Positions 1 to 9,735 of a stretch of DNA of 30,374 bases are shown in pieces. This DNA comes from JADGRA01 sp035622755 (GTDB lineage: Bacteria > Myxococcota > Myxococcia > Myxococcales > Myxococcaceae). The position numbers were made by a program, and so were the translations under genes. Each line of letters begins with the position of its first letter. The stretch's first letter is position 1. Where the stretch lies: contig DASPUU010000087.1 of assembly GCA_035622755.1 (NCBI GenBank), positions 1 through 30,374 on the forward strand, read 5' to 3'. The notes beneath the pieces were generated by a model. That model had not been told where the DNA came from and ran no database searches. It was given only the letters and a program-made list of their open reading frames with translations.

Positions 1-1496
1 TCGTCGGACCGGAGCCGGTCCATGAGCAGCCGGGCCATGCCCTCCGGGTAGAGCCGCTGCACCGCCACCGAGGACAGCGCCTCGGCGGCCGGATAGCCGG
101 TGAGCGCCTCCGCTCCGGAGTTGAAGAGGATGATCCGCCCGCGGATGTCGGCGGCGATGATCGCATCCACCGAGGAGTCGATGAGCTTCTCCAGGAACTC
201 CTTGGTGTGCCGCAGCTCCTCGGCGATGCGCCGCGGGGCGGTCACGTCGCGAAAGCTGAGGATGATCTTCGCCTCTCCCTCGTGGAGCGCCGCCCCGCTG
301 ACGGAGAGGGTGACCGGCCGGCCGGCGCGGGTGTGGAGGGTGAGGTCCACCGGCGCGCGGGAGGTCCCGGCGCCCACCGCCGCGAGCAGCTCGCGGAGCA
401 GGGGCTCGCTGCCGCCGCGCAGGAGCGCGTGCAGCGGCATTCCCTGCGCCGCCTCGGCCTCGACGTCGAGCAGCGAGGCGCCGGCCGGATTGAGCGAGAG
501 CACCCTCCCCTCGCCGTCGAGCACGGTGATCCCGTCCGAGACGTGGGCGAAGTAGGCCGCGTAGCGCTGCAGCGCCGCCGCCCGTCTCTCGGCGGCGATG
601 CGAGCCGTCTTCTCCACCTCGGTCTGGCCGCGCACCGACTGCACCAGGCGGGCGTTGCGGAGCGCGATGGCGGTGGCGTGGGCGACGGTGGCCAGGAACT
701 CCACCTCGCCGGGGGTGAACCCCGGCCGGCGGTCCGAGCCCCGGACCAGGAAGACGCCGGTCACCACGCCCTGCACCACCAGGGGAAGCGCGGCGATGGC
801 CCGCACCCCGGCGGCGCTCACCCGCGGGTGCACGCCCTCGAGCAGGGGATGGCTCGGCGCGTCGGCCACGGTCACCGGAGCTCCGGTGCGCAGCGCCTCG
901 CGGACCTCCGGGTAGAGCGACAGGTCGATGCGGAGGTCCTTCATCCCCGGGTCGTCGCTGGCCGCCACCACCACGCCAGTGTCGCCGTCGGCGACGACCA
1001 GCGACGCGCGGACGATGTCCAGCGTCTCCGCCAGCCGCCTGGTCACCTCGTGGAGCAGCGCGTCCACGTCCGCCGTCTCCGCGTAGCGCGCGGTCAGCTC
1101 GAGGAGGAAGGCCAGGCTGCGGCGCCCCTCGGCGGAGCTGACCTCCACCGCCCGCCGCCGGCGCGCGGAGGTCAGGCGGAAGGCCAGCTCGCCCTTGACC
1201 TGGGCCAGCTCGAGGACCGCGTCCGCTCCCTCGAAGGGCTCGCCCGCCCGGTTCCGCCCCGGCTCCCCGAGCCGGGCCAGGACCACCACCGGGAGCTCGG
1301 CGCCGCGCGGGCCGGTGCGCAGGGCGGCCAGCGCCTCCGCCCCGCCCGGTGCGGTCAGGTCGACGATGGCCACCGCCGCCGTGAGCAGCTCGGCCTCCGG
1401 CACGAGCTCCATCCCGGAGCCCTCCAGCGCCGCGGTCACCGCGGCGCGTGCGCTCGACCCGTCGGGTAAGAGCAGGACTCCAGCGGCTCCTGGCAT
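1..1496 (-). CDS. GAF/PAS multi-sensor protein, probable histidine kinase (3' end outside window)
   Basis: Cytoplasmic signal-sensing protein; 498 residues are visible and the C-terminus lies beyond the window edge. The order is: a receiver-like but degenerate N-terminal domain (about residues 5-110, Asp46 in a VDLTAP context, acidic pocket not obvious); a GAF domain (about 140-285); a PAS domain (about 310-420, ending in the usual FRDVT); and a second PAS domain starting near 433 and cut by the edge. A HisKA/HATPase module would be expected next but cannot be seen. No membrane segment is present. The ATG at 1496 is preceded by two in-frame GTG codons and only a weak ribosome site, so the start may be 3-6 bases upstream. 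It is divergent from the GTPase genes, with 72 bp between. The kinase assignment is inference; a diguanylate cyclase or other output is possible. Confidence 0.8.
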   Translation of the reverse strand, partial: MPGAAGVLLLPDGSSARAAVTAALEGSGMELVPEAELLTAAVAIVDLTAPGGAEALAALRTGPRGAELPVVVLARLGEPGRNRAGEPFEGADAVLELAQVKGELAFRLTSARRRRAVEVSSAEGRRSLAFLLELTARYAETADVDALLHEVTRRLAETLDIVRASLVVADGDTGVVVAASDDPGMKDLRIDLSLYPEVREALRTGAPVTVADAPSHPLLEGVHPRVSAAGVRAIAALPLVVQGVVTGVFLVRGSDRRPGFTPGEVEFLATVAHATAIALRNARLVQSVRGQTEVEKTARIAAERRAAALQRYAAYFAHVSDGITVLDGEGRVLSLNPAGASLLDVEAEAAQGMPLHALLRGGSEPLLRELLAAVGAGTSRAPVDLTLHTRAGRPVTLSVSGAALHEGEAKIILSFRDVTAPRRIAEELRHTKEFLEKLIDSSVDAIIAADIRGRIILFNSGAEALTGYPAAEALSSVAVQRLYPEGMARLLMDRLRSD

Positions 1497-1568
1497 CACC
1501 ACCCAGGGGAGTCTAGCGCAGAGGCCGGGCTGGCCATGCTAAGGGCCCGGGGAGTGTAGGGAAGCCAC

Positions 1569-3322
1569 TTGGACGCGCACATCTCGGTGCCACTCCCCGC
1601 GGCGCTCTCCGACGCCGAGGCCGCCCTGGAGGCGATTCTTCCCGGTCTGGATTCCCCCGCGGCCGAGGTGGCCCGGCGGCTGGGGGAGCGGATCCGCCGG
1701 GACCTCCTTCCCCGGCTGGCCGCCGAGGCGCCGCTGCTCATCGCCGCCATCGCCGGGCCGAACAACGTGGGCAAGTCCACGCTCTTCAATGCCCTGGCCG
1801 GGCGGCGCATCTCACCGGCGCATCCCGAGGGCGGGCTGACCAAGCAGTGCCTGGCGGCGGCGCACCCGGACACCGCCTCCGGGGCGGGGCGCCTCGCCCT
1901 CGACCGGCGCTACGAGGTGCTTCGCGTCCCCGAGGGCGAGGCTCCTCCGGTGGACGCGCCCGGGCCCGTGGGGCGGCTGTACCTCGTGACGGACGAGCAG
2001 CTTCTGCCCGGGCTGGTCCTCCTCGACACGCCGGACATGGACAGCGTCCTGGCCGCCAACCGGGAGCGCACCGAGGCCCTCCTGGTCACCGTGGACGCGC
2101 TGATCCTCGTCGTCTCGCGGCACACCTACCAGAACGCCGCCCTGGTGGATTTCGTCCGCCAGGCGGTCCAGCACGGCCGGCCGTGGCTGGTGCTCTACAA
2201 CGAGGCGGCCAGCCAGGAGCTGGCCCGGGCGCATCTGGACAAGCTCGCCGCCGACGTCGGCCAGCCTCCCCTGGCACGCTTCTCCTCGCCCCACGACCCG
2301 GCGGTGGAGGCGGGGACCGCCCCGCTGTCCCCCGGCCACTCGAGGGCACCACGCCCCTGGGCGCCCTCCTCGCCCAGCCGGCGACGGGCAGCGAGCTCCG
2401 GCGGCGCGCCCGCACGGCGTCGATGCGGGACGCACACGACGAGCTGGGGCGGGTCCGGGCCGCCCTCCTCGCCCGGGCCAGCGCGCCGGCCCGGCTCCGC
2501 GCCCGCATCCGTGACGCGCTCCGGGAGGCCGGCGCCCGAGCGGCGCTCCAGGCCGTCCCCGCCGACATCCTGGTGGAGGCCTTCCGCGCCGAGCTCGATG
2601 CCCGGAGCCGCCTCCACCGCTGGGTCCGGACGCCCTTCCGCGGCCTGGCCACCCTGCTCACCGCCGTCGGCCGCCGCACGCGGCAGGTGTTCACCGGCGG
2701 CGCCGCACCGCCGCACGACCCGGCGCCGGAGATGGAGCGCGTGCTCTGCGATGGGCTGGGGCGAGCCCTGGAGTCGCTCGCCCCCGAGCTCCCGGCCTGG
2801 CAGGGAGATGCCGGGACGAAGGCCCTCCTCGCCGAGGCGCTGGGCGAGAGCACGCGGCGGGCGCTGACCACCGCCGGCCACCTGGTTCCCGCCGACGCCC
2901 CGGCCGACCGCGAGGCGCTCCGGGTCTACTGCCGCGAGCTCGTTCGCCAGGAGCTCCCGGGGGGATTCGCCGAGGGGGCCCTCCAGACGCTGGCTACGCT
3001 CGTCTACTCGGTCCCGGCCGGCGCGGCGGCCGCGGTCACCGTCGCCTCGGGTGGGCTCGGGCACGATGCCGCGGTGTGGGCGGGGACGCTCCTCTCCACC
3101 CCCCTCATGGAACGCTTCGTCGACGCCCTCGGGAGCGGCATCCGCAAGAACGTGGCCCTGGCCTGGGCCGACCAGCATGGCCAGACCCTGGCCCGGGCGG
3201 CCGAGTCGCGGCTCTTCCGGCCGCTGCTCGACCACCTCGACGCCCAGGTCGTCGCCGCGGAGGCGACGGCGCGTTGCCTCGAGCGCGCCGAGCTGGCCAT
3301 CGCCGGCGAGGAAGCCGCGTGA
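1569..3322 (+). pseudogene. Dynamin-like membrane GTPase A, frameshifted
   Basis: P-loop GTPase of the bacterial dynamin-like/Era-like type. The TTG at 1569 follows an AGGGAAG ribosome site. Residues 63-70 are GPNNVGKS (G1) and 153-159 DTPDMDS (G3); the G4 position reads LYNEA rather than NKxD. After about residue 255 the frame becomes nonsense, while the frame two positions over (ending 3322) continues a coherent helical protein with an Ala/Gly-rich hydrophobic stretch around 2985-3110. Adding one C to the C5 run at 2329-2333 joins both halves into one protein of about 584 residues, close to the 566 of the next gene. The gene is therefore either a recent pseudogene or carries a homopolymer sequencing error. 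It overlaps the next gene by 4 bases (GTGA), indicating translational coupling. Confidence 0.8.
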
Positions 3323-5019
3323 GGGCCTCCGAGCTCGCCACCCGCGTGGAAGCGGCCCTCGGCCTGCCCGCGCTCGCCGGGGCCGCTGAGCCCTTGCGAG
3401 CGCTGGTCGCCGATGCGGCGCGCCTCGAAGCCCTCGCCGGCCGGCCGCTCCGGGTCGCGCTCCTCGGGAGCACGGGAGCCGGGAAGTCCACGCTGCTCAA
3501 CGCCCTGACCGGGGAAGCGCTCGCCGAGGTGGGCACCGAGCGCCCCACCAGCCACGAGGCAGTGGCCTATGCACCAGAGGACACCGACCTCGGGCCGCTC
3601 GACGCCACGGTGGGTCGGGTGGCGCGCTACCGCATCCGGCCGGGCGCGCCGTGGTCCGGCCAGGTGCTGGTGGACACGCCGGACCTGAACAGCGTCGTGG
3701 CCCGGAATGCCGAGGCGGCCATGGATGTGCTCGCCGAGGTCGACCTGGCGCTGGTCGTGCTCCATCGGGGCTCGGTGGCCGAGGCGCGGCCCCAGGCGCT
3801 CCTCCGGCCCTTCGCCCACCGGCGGGCGCTGCTTTTCGTCCTCAACCACGCCGACCAGCTCGGCGCCGAGGCGCGCCGCACGCTGTCTGCCCAGGCGGCG
3901 GCGGTGGCGATGGAGCAGCTCGGAGTGGCCGAGCCGCCCCCCGTCTTCGTGGTCAGCGCCGCCCGCCGGCTGGGCCCGGGCGGTCCCGACGACTGGGAGG
4001 CGCTCCTCGCCGCGCTCCGGCGCCTCGCCGAGGCCGGAGTCGCCGCCGAGGTCCGGGGCCGAAACCGGGCCGGGGTGCTGGCGGAGATCCGCACCCTGGT
4101 CGAGGCCGGCCTGCGCGGCACCCGCCAGCTGGAGGAGGCAGTGCAGGGCGCGCTGGACCAGGGCCTCGCCCGCGCGCGGTCCTCGCTGGAGGCGGATTTC
4201 GCCTCCCGCCTCACTGCCGCCCGGCCCCAGCTCCGCGCCGCCCTCCGGCGCGCCGCGGCCGAGCGGCTCTCTGGCCCGGCCGCCTGGGGTCTTCGGCTCT
4301 CCGCCTGGAGCGGCGGTGGGCTCGTCGGCGGGGGCCTCCTGGCCCGGGCTCACCTCCCGGCCGGGCTCCTGGTGGCTGCATCCGGGGCGCTCCTCGACGA
4401 GGTGCAGTCGCGCACCCGGGCCGGAGCGACTCGGGCCAGGATGGCGGCCACCGACGATCCTCTCCTCGGGTCCGAGGCGCGCGGAGCGCTCGCCGCGGCG
4501 GCCACCACCGCGCGGGCGCGAGGCGTGGACCCGGCAGCGCTCGGCCTCCCGGACGCCGTCTCGTGGGCGGAGGAGCTCGCCGAGGTGCGGGCCGCGGCCT
4601 GGCGCCACATCGAGGGGCTCGACATCGAGCGGGCCGCGGCGCGCTGGTGGCGCTGGGCACGCTTTCTCCTCCGGCCGCTTCTGGAGCTCCCGCTCCTCGC
4701 GCTCCTCGCCGACGTGGCCTGGCGCACGGTGCGTGCCTACCTCTGGGGCCCGCTCCTCGAGCCCCGCTACTACGTGAACGCCGCGGCGCTGGCGCTGGTC
4801 TGGGCCGCCGGCGGGGCCTGTCTGGCCGGCCTGTCGCTCGCCGGGGTCGCGGCCGGCGTGCAGCGCACCGGGGCCCGGCGCTTCGCCGAGGGCCTCGACG
4901 CTGCGGAGGGCGCGCTCAGGGAGCGCGTCGCCCGCGCCCTCGACGGCCCCCGCGCGGCGGCGGAGGCGGTGGCCCGGGAGGCCGGCGCGGGGTCCGGGCC
5001 TCAGCCCGCCGCGCGCTGA
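3319..5019 (+). CDS. Dynamin-like membrane GTPase B
   Basis: Intact 566-residue GTPase, partner and probable paralogue of the upstream gene. G1 is GSTGAGKS at 50-57, G3 DTPDLNS at 119-125, matching DTPDMDS of the neighbour, and G4 NHAD at 176-179. A long Ala/Arg-rich helical middle follows, then a strongly hydrophobic region at about 443-514 holding two to three membrane segments. This fits the paddle or membrane-insertion part of bacterial dynamin-like proteins, which often come as tandem pairs and remodel or protect membranes. The start is the GTG at 3319, inside the stop codon of the upstream gene; a longer in-frame opening exists upstream but would overlap that gene by over 200 bases. The 3' end overlaps the convergent small gene by 19 bases. 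The specific role is unknown. Confidence 0.78.
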   Translation: MRASELATRVEAALGLPALAGAAEPLRALVADAARLEALAGRPLRVALLGSTGAGKSTLLNALTGEALAEVGTERPTSHEAVAYAPEDTDLGPLDATVGRVARYRIRPGAPWSGQVLVDTPDLNSVVARNAEAAMDVLAEVDLALVVLHRGSVAEARPQALLRPFAHRRALLFVLNHADQLGAEARRTLSAQAAAVAMEQLGVAEPPPVFVVSAARRLGPGGPDDWEALLAALRRLAEAGVAAEVRGRNRAGVLAEIRTLVEAGLRGTRQLEEAVQGALDQGLARARSSLEADFASRLTAARPQLRAALRRAAAERLSGPAAWGLRLSAWSGGGLVGGGLLARAHLPAGLLVAASGALLDEVQSRTRAGATRARMAATDDPLLGSEARGALAAAATTARARGVDPAALGLPDAVSWAEELAEVRAAAWRHIEGLDIERAAARWWRWARFLLRPLLELPLLALLADVAWRTVRAYLWGPLLEPRYYVNAAALALVWAAGGACLAGLSLAGVAAGVQRTGARRFAEGLDAAEGALRERVARALDGPRAAAEAVAREAGAGSGPQPAAR

Positions 5020-5243
5020 AGCGCTCGGAGCTCGGCGGCCACCCGGGCGCTGCCGGTGTGGAGCCGCTCACCGTCCCAGAGCGCCGGGGTCTCGCCTCCC
5101 CCGTGCGCGGCCAGGTCCCGGGCGGCCTCCGGGAAGGCGACGTTTCGGAAGCGCACCTGGGCGCCAAGCCCGAGCGCCTCGACCAGCCGGCGCATCTCGG
5201 CCGACCCAGGCTCGGCGATGCGGTGAAAGAGCTCGGCCTGCAC
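5001..5243 (-). CDS. Small glutaredoxin/thioredoxin-fold protein lacking the active-site cysteines
   Basis: An 80-residue protein that looks like a short glutaredoxin or GST N-terminal domain. It has an initial beta strand (residues 2-7), a helix after EPGSAEM, where CPxC would normally sit, and an ETPALWDG segment with the cis-proline (TP) expected of thioredoxin folds. It contains no cysteine at all, so it cannot be a dithiol oxidoreductase; a binding or structural role is more likely. It starts 15 bases downstream of the atpC stop and is probably co-transcribed with it. Its last 19 bases overlap the end of the convergent GTPase gene. The fold assignment is by eye and moderate. Confidence 0.6.
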   Translation of the reverse strand: MQAELFHRIAEPGSAEMRRLVEALGLGAQVRFRNVAFPEAARDLAAHGGGETPALWDGERLHTGSARVAAELRALQRAAG

Positions 5244-5258
5244 CGGCGGCGGGGCGGC

Positions 5259-5666
5259 TCAGCGACGGGTCCGGGCGGTGTGCAGCCGGGCGCGCTCGCG
5301 CCGGACGGCCGCCTCGGCCTGGGGGCGGCCCTCGGCGTCGGCGGGGAGCGCCTTCAGCCGCTGCTCCGCCTCGCCCAGCCGCGCCGCCGCGCCCTCCACG
5401 TCCAGCTCCGCCAGCGGCTCCACCTGGTCGGGGAGGACGCGCACCCGGTCCACGTTCACCTCGACGAATCCACCGGAGACGAACCAGGCCTCGGTGTTGC
5501 CCCCGCTCCTGACGGTGAGTGGCCCGGCGGAGAGAAGCCCGAGGAAGGGGCTATGGCCGGGAAGGATGCCGTAGAGGCCCTCCGCGGCCGGCGCCACCAC
5601 CTCGTCGGCGGCCAGCTCCGCCACCCGGCGCTCCGGGGTGATGATCTCCACGTTCAGCTTGGCCAT
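5259..5666 (-). CDS. atpC: F1 ATP synthase epsilon subunit
   Basis: Central-stalk epsilon subunit of F1Fo ATP synthase, 135 residues (typical 130-140). The N-terminal beta-sandwich shows the family pattern of a KLNVEIITPER start followed by a GLYGILPGHSP loop at about 32-42 and a VSGGFVEV strand at about 63-70. The C-terminal helical hairpin is Ala/Glu/Arg-rich (about 88-133). It is last of the F1 genes in the atpG-atpD-unknown-atpC block and lies 17 bases after the preceding stop codon. The ATG at 5666 has only a weak ribosome site, in keeping with coupling to the upstream gene. Assignment is secure. Confidence 0.96.
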   Translation of the reverse strand: MAKLNVEIITPERRVAELAADEVVAPAAEGLYGILPGHSPFLGLLSAGPLTVRSGGNTEAWFVSGGFVEVNVDRVRVLPDQVEPLAELDVEGAAARLGEAEQRLKALPADAEGRPQAEAAVRRERARLHTARTRR

Positions 5667-5683
5667 GTCGGTCGCGTCCTCGC

Positions 5684-6235
5684 TCAGAAGTCCAGCCGGT
5701 GCGTCCGGGGCTCGACGGTCTCGAACTCCACCTGGTTCGCTTCGGTGATGCGCGGCCGCCGCCCGGGGACGCCGGTCACCCCTTCCAGCCAGCAGAAGTG
5801 CTGCTCCAGGTCGCGCAGCTTGTCGAACCGCCGCTTCATGAAATCACCGAGCTGACGCGTGGCCAGCACCGTTCCCCGCCGGTCGTAGAGGGTGGCCACC
5901 ACCGCCCCGACGAAGGGTGACCCGGGGGGCGGCGGCTTGGGCTTGCCGCCCTTCGGCTTGGGCAGGGCCGGGGTCCGGGGAAGCACGGTGAGGACCCAGA
6001 AGCGCTCCCCGTCGTTGCTCACGAAGAACAGGTCGTCCACCGTCCCCGCGCACAGCGCGAGGCTCCAGGCCGGGTCCGTGTCCCGGGTGGTCTCCACGCG
6101 GCAGTCCCCGGGCCCGTTCTCCACCAGCTGGATGCTCCACACCCCGTTGGAGGAGGCATGGGCCCGGCTCTCGCGCGGGGCGGAGGCAGCCAGCGCCGGC
6201 AGCAGGAGCAGCGGTGCCAGCGCGCGGAAGACCAA
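5684..6235 (-). CDS. Secreted/periplasmic protein of unknown function between atpD and atpC
   Basis: A 183-residue protein with a clear signal peptide: TTG start, a short basic N-terminus, a Leu/Ala-rich core at about 7-17, and probable cleavage near an Ala-Ser-Ala or Ser-Arg-Ala site. The mature part has two early cysteines (a possible disulphide), WSLALCAGT and DDLFFVSND segments suggesting beta strands, a Pro/Lys/Gly-rich low-complexity stretch (about 93-107), and a C-terminal helix with FCWLEG. I recognise no family. The TTG at 6235 is 9 bases after a strong GGGAGGAG ribosome site. The gene sits 24 bases after atpD and 17 before atpC, so it is transcribed with ATP synthase. Being exported, it is unlikely to be an F1 subunit. 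Confidence 0.75.
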   Translation of the reverse strand: MVFRALAPLLLLPALAASAPRESRAHASSNGVWSIQLVENGPGDCRVETTRDTDPAWSLALCAGTVDDLFFVSNDGERFWVLTVLPRTPALPKPKGGKPKPPPPGSPFVGAVVATLYDRRGTVLATRQLGDFMKRRFDKLRDLEQHFCWLEGVTGVPGRRPRITEANQVEFETVEPRTHRLDF

Positions 6236-6259
6236 GGCCGTGCACTCCTCCCATCGCCG

Positions 6260-7699
<1,440 letters not shown>

Positions 7700-7721
7700 G
7701 GTTCTGGGCACTTCTCCTTGG

Positions 7722-8606
7722 TCATTTCAGAGCCTCGGCGCCGGAGACGATCTCCATCAGCTCCTTGGTGATGGCCGCCTGCCGGGTCCGGTTGTAGAGC
7801 AGTGACAGCCGGTCGATGGCGTCGGAGGCGTTGTTGGTGGCGTTCTCCATGGCCGCCATGCGGGCGGCGTGCTCGGAAGCGGTCGACTCGAGCAGGGCGC
7901 GCCAGATGCGCAGCGACCAGGCATGGGGGAGGAGCTGGTCGAGCACCACCTCGGCGCTCGGCTCGTAGTCGAAGTCGACCAGGGACCGCTTTCCGGTGGG
8001 GAGGGGCTCGGCCTCCGGGGTCAGGTCCTGGAGGGGCAGGATACGCATCAGCTCCACCCGCTGGCTGATGGCGGAGACGAAGGAGTTGAAGCAGATCCAG
8101 ACGTGGTCCACCCGTCCGGCGAGGAACTCGGCGGACAGGTCGTCGGCGAGCTCGACCGCCGCGGGGTAGGTCACCCGGGAGAGGAGCCCGGCATGGTTCT
8201 TCCGGATCTCCACCCCGCGCCGCTTGAAGAACTCGTAACCCTTGCGGCCGACGGTGGAGAGCCGGATGGCGTCGTAGGTCCGGCCCTGCTCGTACAGAAA
8301 GCGGGAGACGCGGCGGAGGATGTTGGAGTTGAACGCGCCGGCCAGCCCCCGGTCCGAGGTCATGACCAGCATCTCCGCCCTCTTCGGCTGGGGCGGTGGA
8401 ACGAGCAGCGGGTGGGTGAGCTCGCCGTGGCGGAGGGTGATGTCCCGCAGCACGCGCTCCAGGGCGGCCGAGTAGGGCCGGGTGGCCATGAGCGCTTCCT
8501 GGGCCCGGCGCAGCTTGGCCGCGGAGACCATCTTCATGGCCTTGGTGATCTGCTGCGTGCTCTTGAAGGAGCGGACCCGCTTGCGGATGTCACGGAGGCT
8601 GGCCAT
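7722..8606 (-). CDS. atpG: F1 ATP synthase gamma subunit
   Basis: Rotor shaft (gamma) of F1Fo ATP synthase, 294 residues, a normal length. Diagnostic regions are the N-terminal helix with MASLRDIRKRVRS and TQQITKAMKMVSAAKLRRAQ, the central MTSDRGLAGAFNSNI segment, and the C-terminal helix with MAAMENATNNASDAI and LLYNRTRQAAITKELMEIV. It is first gene of the minus-strand F1 block (atpG, atpD, secreted protein, atpC, glutaredoxin-like). A promoter-like sequence lies about 50-80 bases upstream. The ribosome site before the ATG is weak. Assignment is secure. Confidence 0.98.
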   Translation of the reverse strand: MASLRDIRKRVRSFKSTQQITKAMKMVSAAKLRRAQEALMATRPYSAALERVLRDITLRHGELTHPLLVPPPQPKRAEMLVMTSDRGLAGAFNSNILRRVSRFLYEQGRTYDAIRLSTVGRKGYEFFKRRGVEIRKNHAGLLSRVTYPAAVELADDLSAEFLAGRVDHVWICFNSFVSAISQRVELMRILPLQDLTPEAEPLPTGKRSLVDFDYEPSAEVVLDQLLPHAWSLRIWRALLESTASEHAARMAAMENATNNASDAIDRLSLLYNRTRQAAITKELMEIVSGAEALK

Positions 8607-8656
8607 CGCTCGGACGCCTGCGGCAGCCGGATGGCCCGGCCGTCGGGGCGGCGCAC

Positions 8657-8685
8657 CCTATGTCGCAGGCCCGTCGAAAAATCAA
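8657..8685 (-). promoter_or_regulatory. Candidate sigma-70-type promoter for the atpG-atpD-atpC block
   Basis: On the minus strand TTGATT (8685-8680) and CATAGG (8662-8657) are separated by 17 bases, with an AT-rich patch unusual for this DNA. It lies 51 bases before the atpG start. The -35 is good and the -10 poor, so this is a candidate only. Confidence 0.4.
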
Positions 8686-8754
8686 CGTCGGTGATCTGGG
8701 CCACACTGCTTGCAACACGCCCCCGACTCCGATGCGCCCCTTGGCCCCCTGGAC

Positions 8755-9381
8755 ATGATCCGTCCCTCCCCACGCCGGCTCGCCCTGGCCGTCCTGGCCC
8801 TGGCCGTGGCGCTGGTCGCCGTCCCCTCGGCGGTCATCGAGCTCCAGGCCCGTTCCGCCATCGTCTCCCTGGACGCCGCCCGGCCGGCGCCGGTGGCGAT
8901 GGTCTTCGGAGCCGGGCTCGCCCCGGGAGGCGAGGCCTCGCCGCTCCTGGCCGAGCGGCTGGAGACGGCCCACGCGCTCCTGCGCGCCGGGAAGGTCCAG
9001 CGCCTGCTGCTCACCGGCAACACCGGCGCCCACCACGACGAGGTGCGGGCCATGCGCCGTTACCTGCTGGCGGCCGGCGTGCCGGAGAGCGCGCTGCTCC
9101 TGGACCTGGAGGGGGCGTCGACGTTCGAGAGCTGCTGGCGCGCGCGGAGCGTGTTCGGGGTGAGCCAGGCGCTGCTCGTCACCCAGCGGTTTCACCTGCC
9201 CCGTGCGCTGTTCCTGGCCGCCCACGCCGGCCTGCGAGCGGAGGGGGTGGCCGCCGGAGGCCGGCCACGCTGGACGGCGCCTTACGTCTGGCGTGAGCTC
9301 CTCGCCCGCCCGCTGGCGGTGCTCGACGTGCTGACTCACAGCGCGCCCGTCCCCCCGGCATCGCCGGCCCAGCCGGGCTAG
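8755..9381 (+). CDS. sanA: SanA/YdcF-like (DUF218) envelope protein
   Basis: Inner-membrane-anchored DUF218 protein, 208 residues from the ATG at 8755. One N-terminal membrane helix (about residues 8-27) is followed by a periplasmic or extracytoplasmic domain with the SanA pattern: VFGAGL, then LLAERLETAHALLRAGKV, LLLTGNTGAHHDEVRAMRRYL, a GVPESALLLDLEGASTFES segment and VTQRFHLPRALFLA. SanA of enteric bacteria affects the outer-envelope barrier (vancomycin exclusion at high temperature); the biochemical activity is not established. No clear ribosome site is seen; an in-frame TTG at 8710 would add 15 residues. It is divergent from atpG and shares a hairpin terminator with the convergent small gene. 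Confidence 0.85.
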   Translation: MIRPSPRRLALAVLALAVALVAVPSAVIELQARSAIVSLDAARPAPVAMVFGAGLAPGGEASPLLAERLETAHALLRAGKVQRLLLTGNTGAHHDEVRAMRRYLLAAGVPESALLLDLEGASTFESCWRARSVFGVSQALLVTQRFHLPRALFLAAHAGLRAEGVAAGGRPRWTAPYVWRELLARPLAVLDVLTHSAPVPPASPAQPG

Positions 9382-9392
9382 AGACAAAGCGA

Positions 9393-9434
9393 AAGGCGCG
9401 CCTCACCCCCAGGGCAAGGGGCGGGGCGCGCCTT
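9393..9434. terminator. Bidirectional hairpin terminator
   Basis: A perfect 10-bp inverted repeat, AAGGCGCGCC (9393-9402) and GGCGCGCCTT (9425-9434), sits between the convergent sanA-like gene (stop 9381) and the small exported-protein gene (stop at 9461). Both ends carry short A/T tracts, so it can serve both strands. Confidence 0.7.
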
Positions 9435-9460
9435 CGCGCGAACGACCGTTCTCTCGCGGC

Positions 9461-9673
9461 TTACTTCGCCGGGGCGTCGGCCGGCTTGTCCGCGGCCGGC
9501 TTGGCCGGAGCGGCCTTCTTCGAGCTGCTCGACTTGTGGCTGCTGCTCTTCTTCTTGGAGGCATCCGCCGGAGCGGCGGCCTTCGAATCCGCCGGGGCAG
9601 CCTGCTTGGCAGCGTCGTCGGCGAAGGCGGCGAGGGAAGTGGTGAGAACGAGCGCGGCGAGAAGGTTCTTCAT
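9461..9673 (-). CDS. Small exported Ala/Lys/Ser-rich protein (paralogue 1)
   Basis: A 70-residue protein. A signal peptide (MKNLLAALVLTTSLAAFA, cut probably after AFA) precedes a mature part made almost only of Ala, Lys, Ser, Pro and Asp, including a KKKSSSHKSSSSKK patch. It is disordered and basic, like a tiny histone-H1 tail, and contains no cysteine. The ATG at 9673 has a CAGGAG ribosome site ten bases upstream. The neighbouring gene at 9820-10050 has the same architecture, and both have sigma-54-like promoters. No known family; the exported nature is well supported and the function unknown. Confidence 0.75.
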   Translation of the reverse strand: MKNLLAALVLTTSLAAFADDAAKQAAPADSKAAAPADASKKKSSSHKSSSSKKAAPAKPAADKPADAPAK

Positions 9674-9691
9674 GGCTTGAGGGCTCCTGGT

Positions 9692-9704
9692 GTTTCAGTG
9701 AAAC
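9692..9704. promoter_or_regulatory. 13-bp palindrome in the leader of small gene 1
   Basis: GTTTCA-G-TGAAAC is a perfect 6-bp inverted repeat with a one-base centre. It lies between the sigma-54-like promoter and the ATG at 9673, so it would be in the 5' leader or act as an operator. A related TTTCACTTTGAA sequence lies just upstream of the promoter (9752-9763). Confidence 0.35.
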
Positions 9705-9735
9705 GGGGCTGACGCGTCCCGTCGGACCGGTTCGG

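Noticed and set aside
207..1469. A 420-codon open frame on the plus strand
   Set aside because: It is opposite the GAF/PAS sensor gene, whose translation has recognisable domains, and shows no domain or sensible composition itself.
2329..2333. Programmed ribosomal frameshift in GTPase A
   Set aside because: The C run is not a known slippery heptamer and no downstream stimulator hairpin stands out; sequencing error or mutation is simpler.
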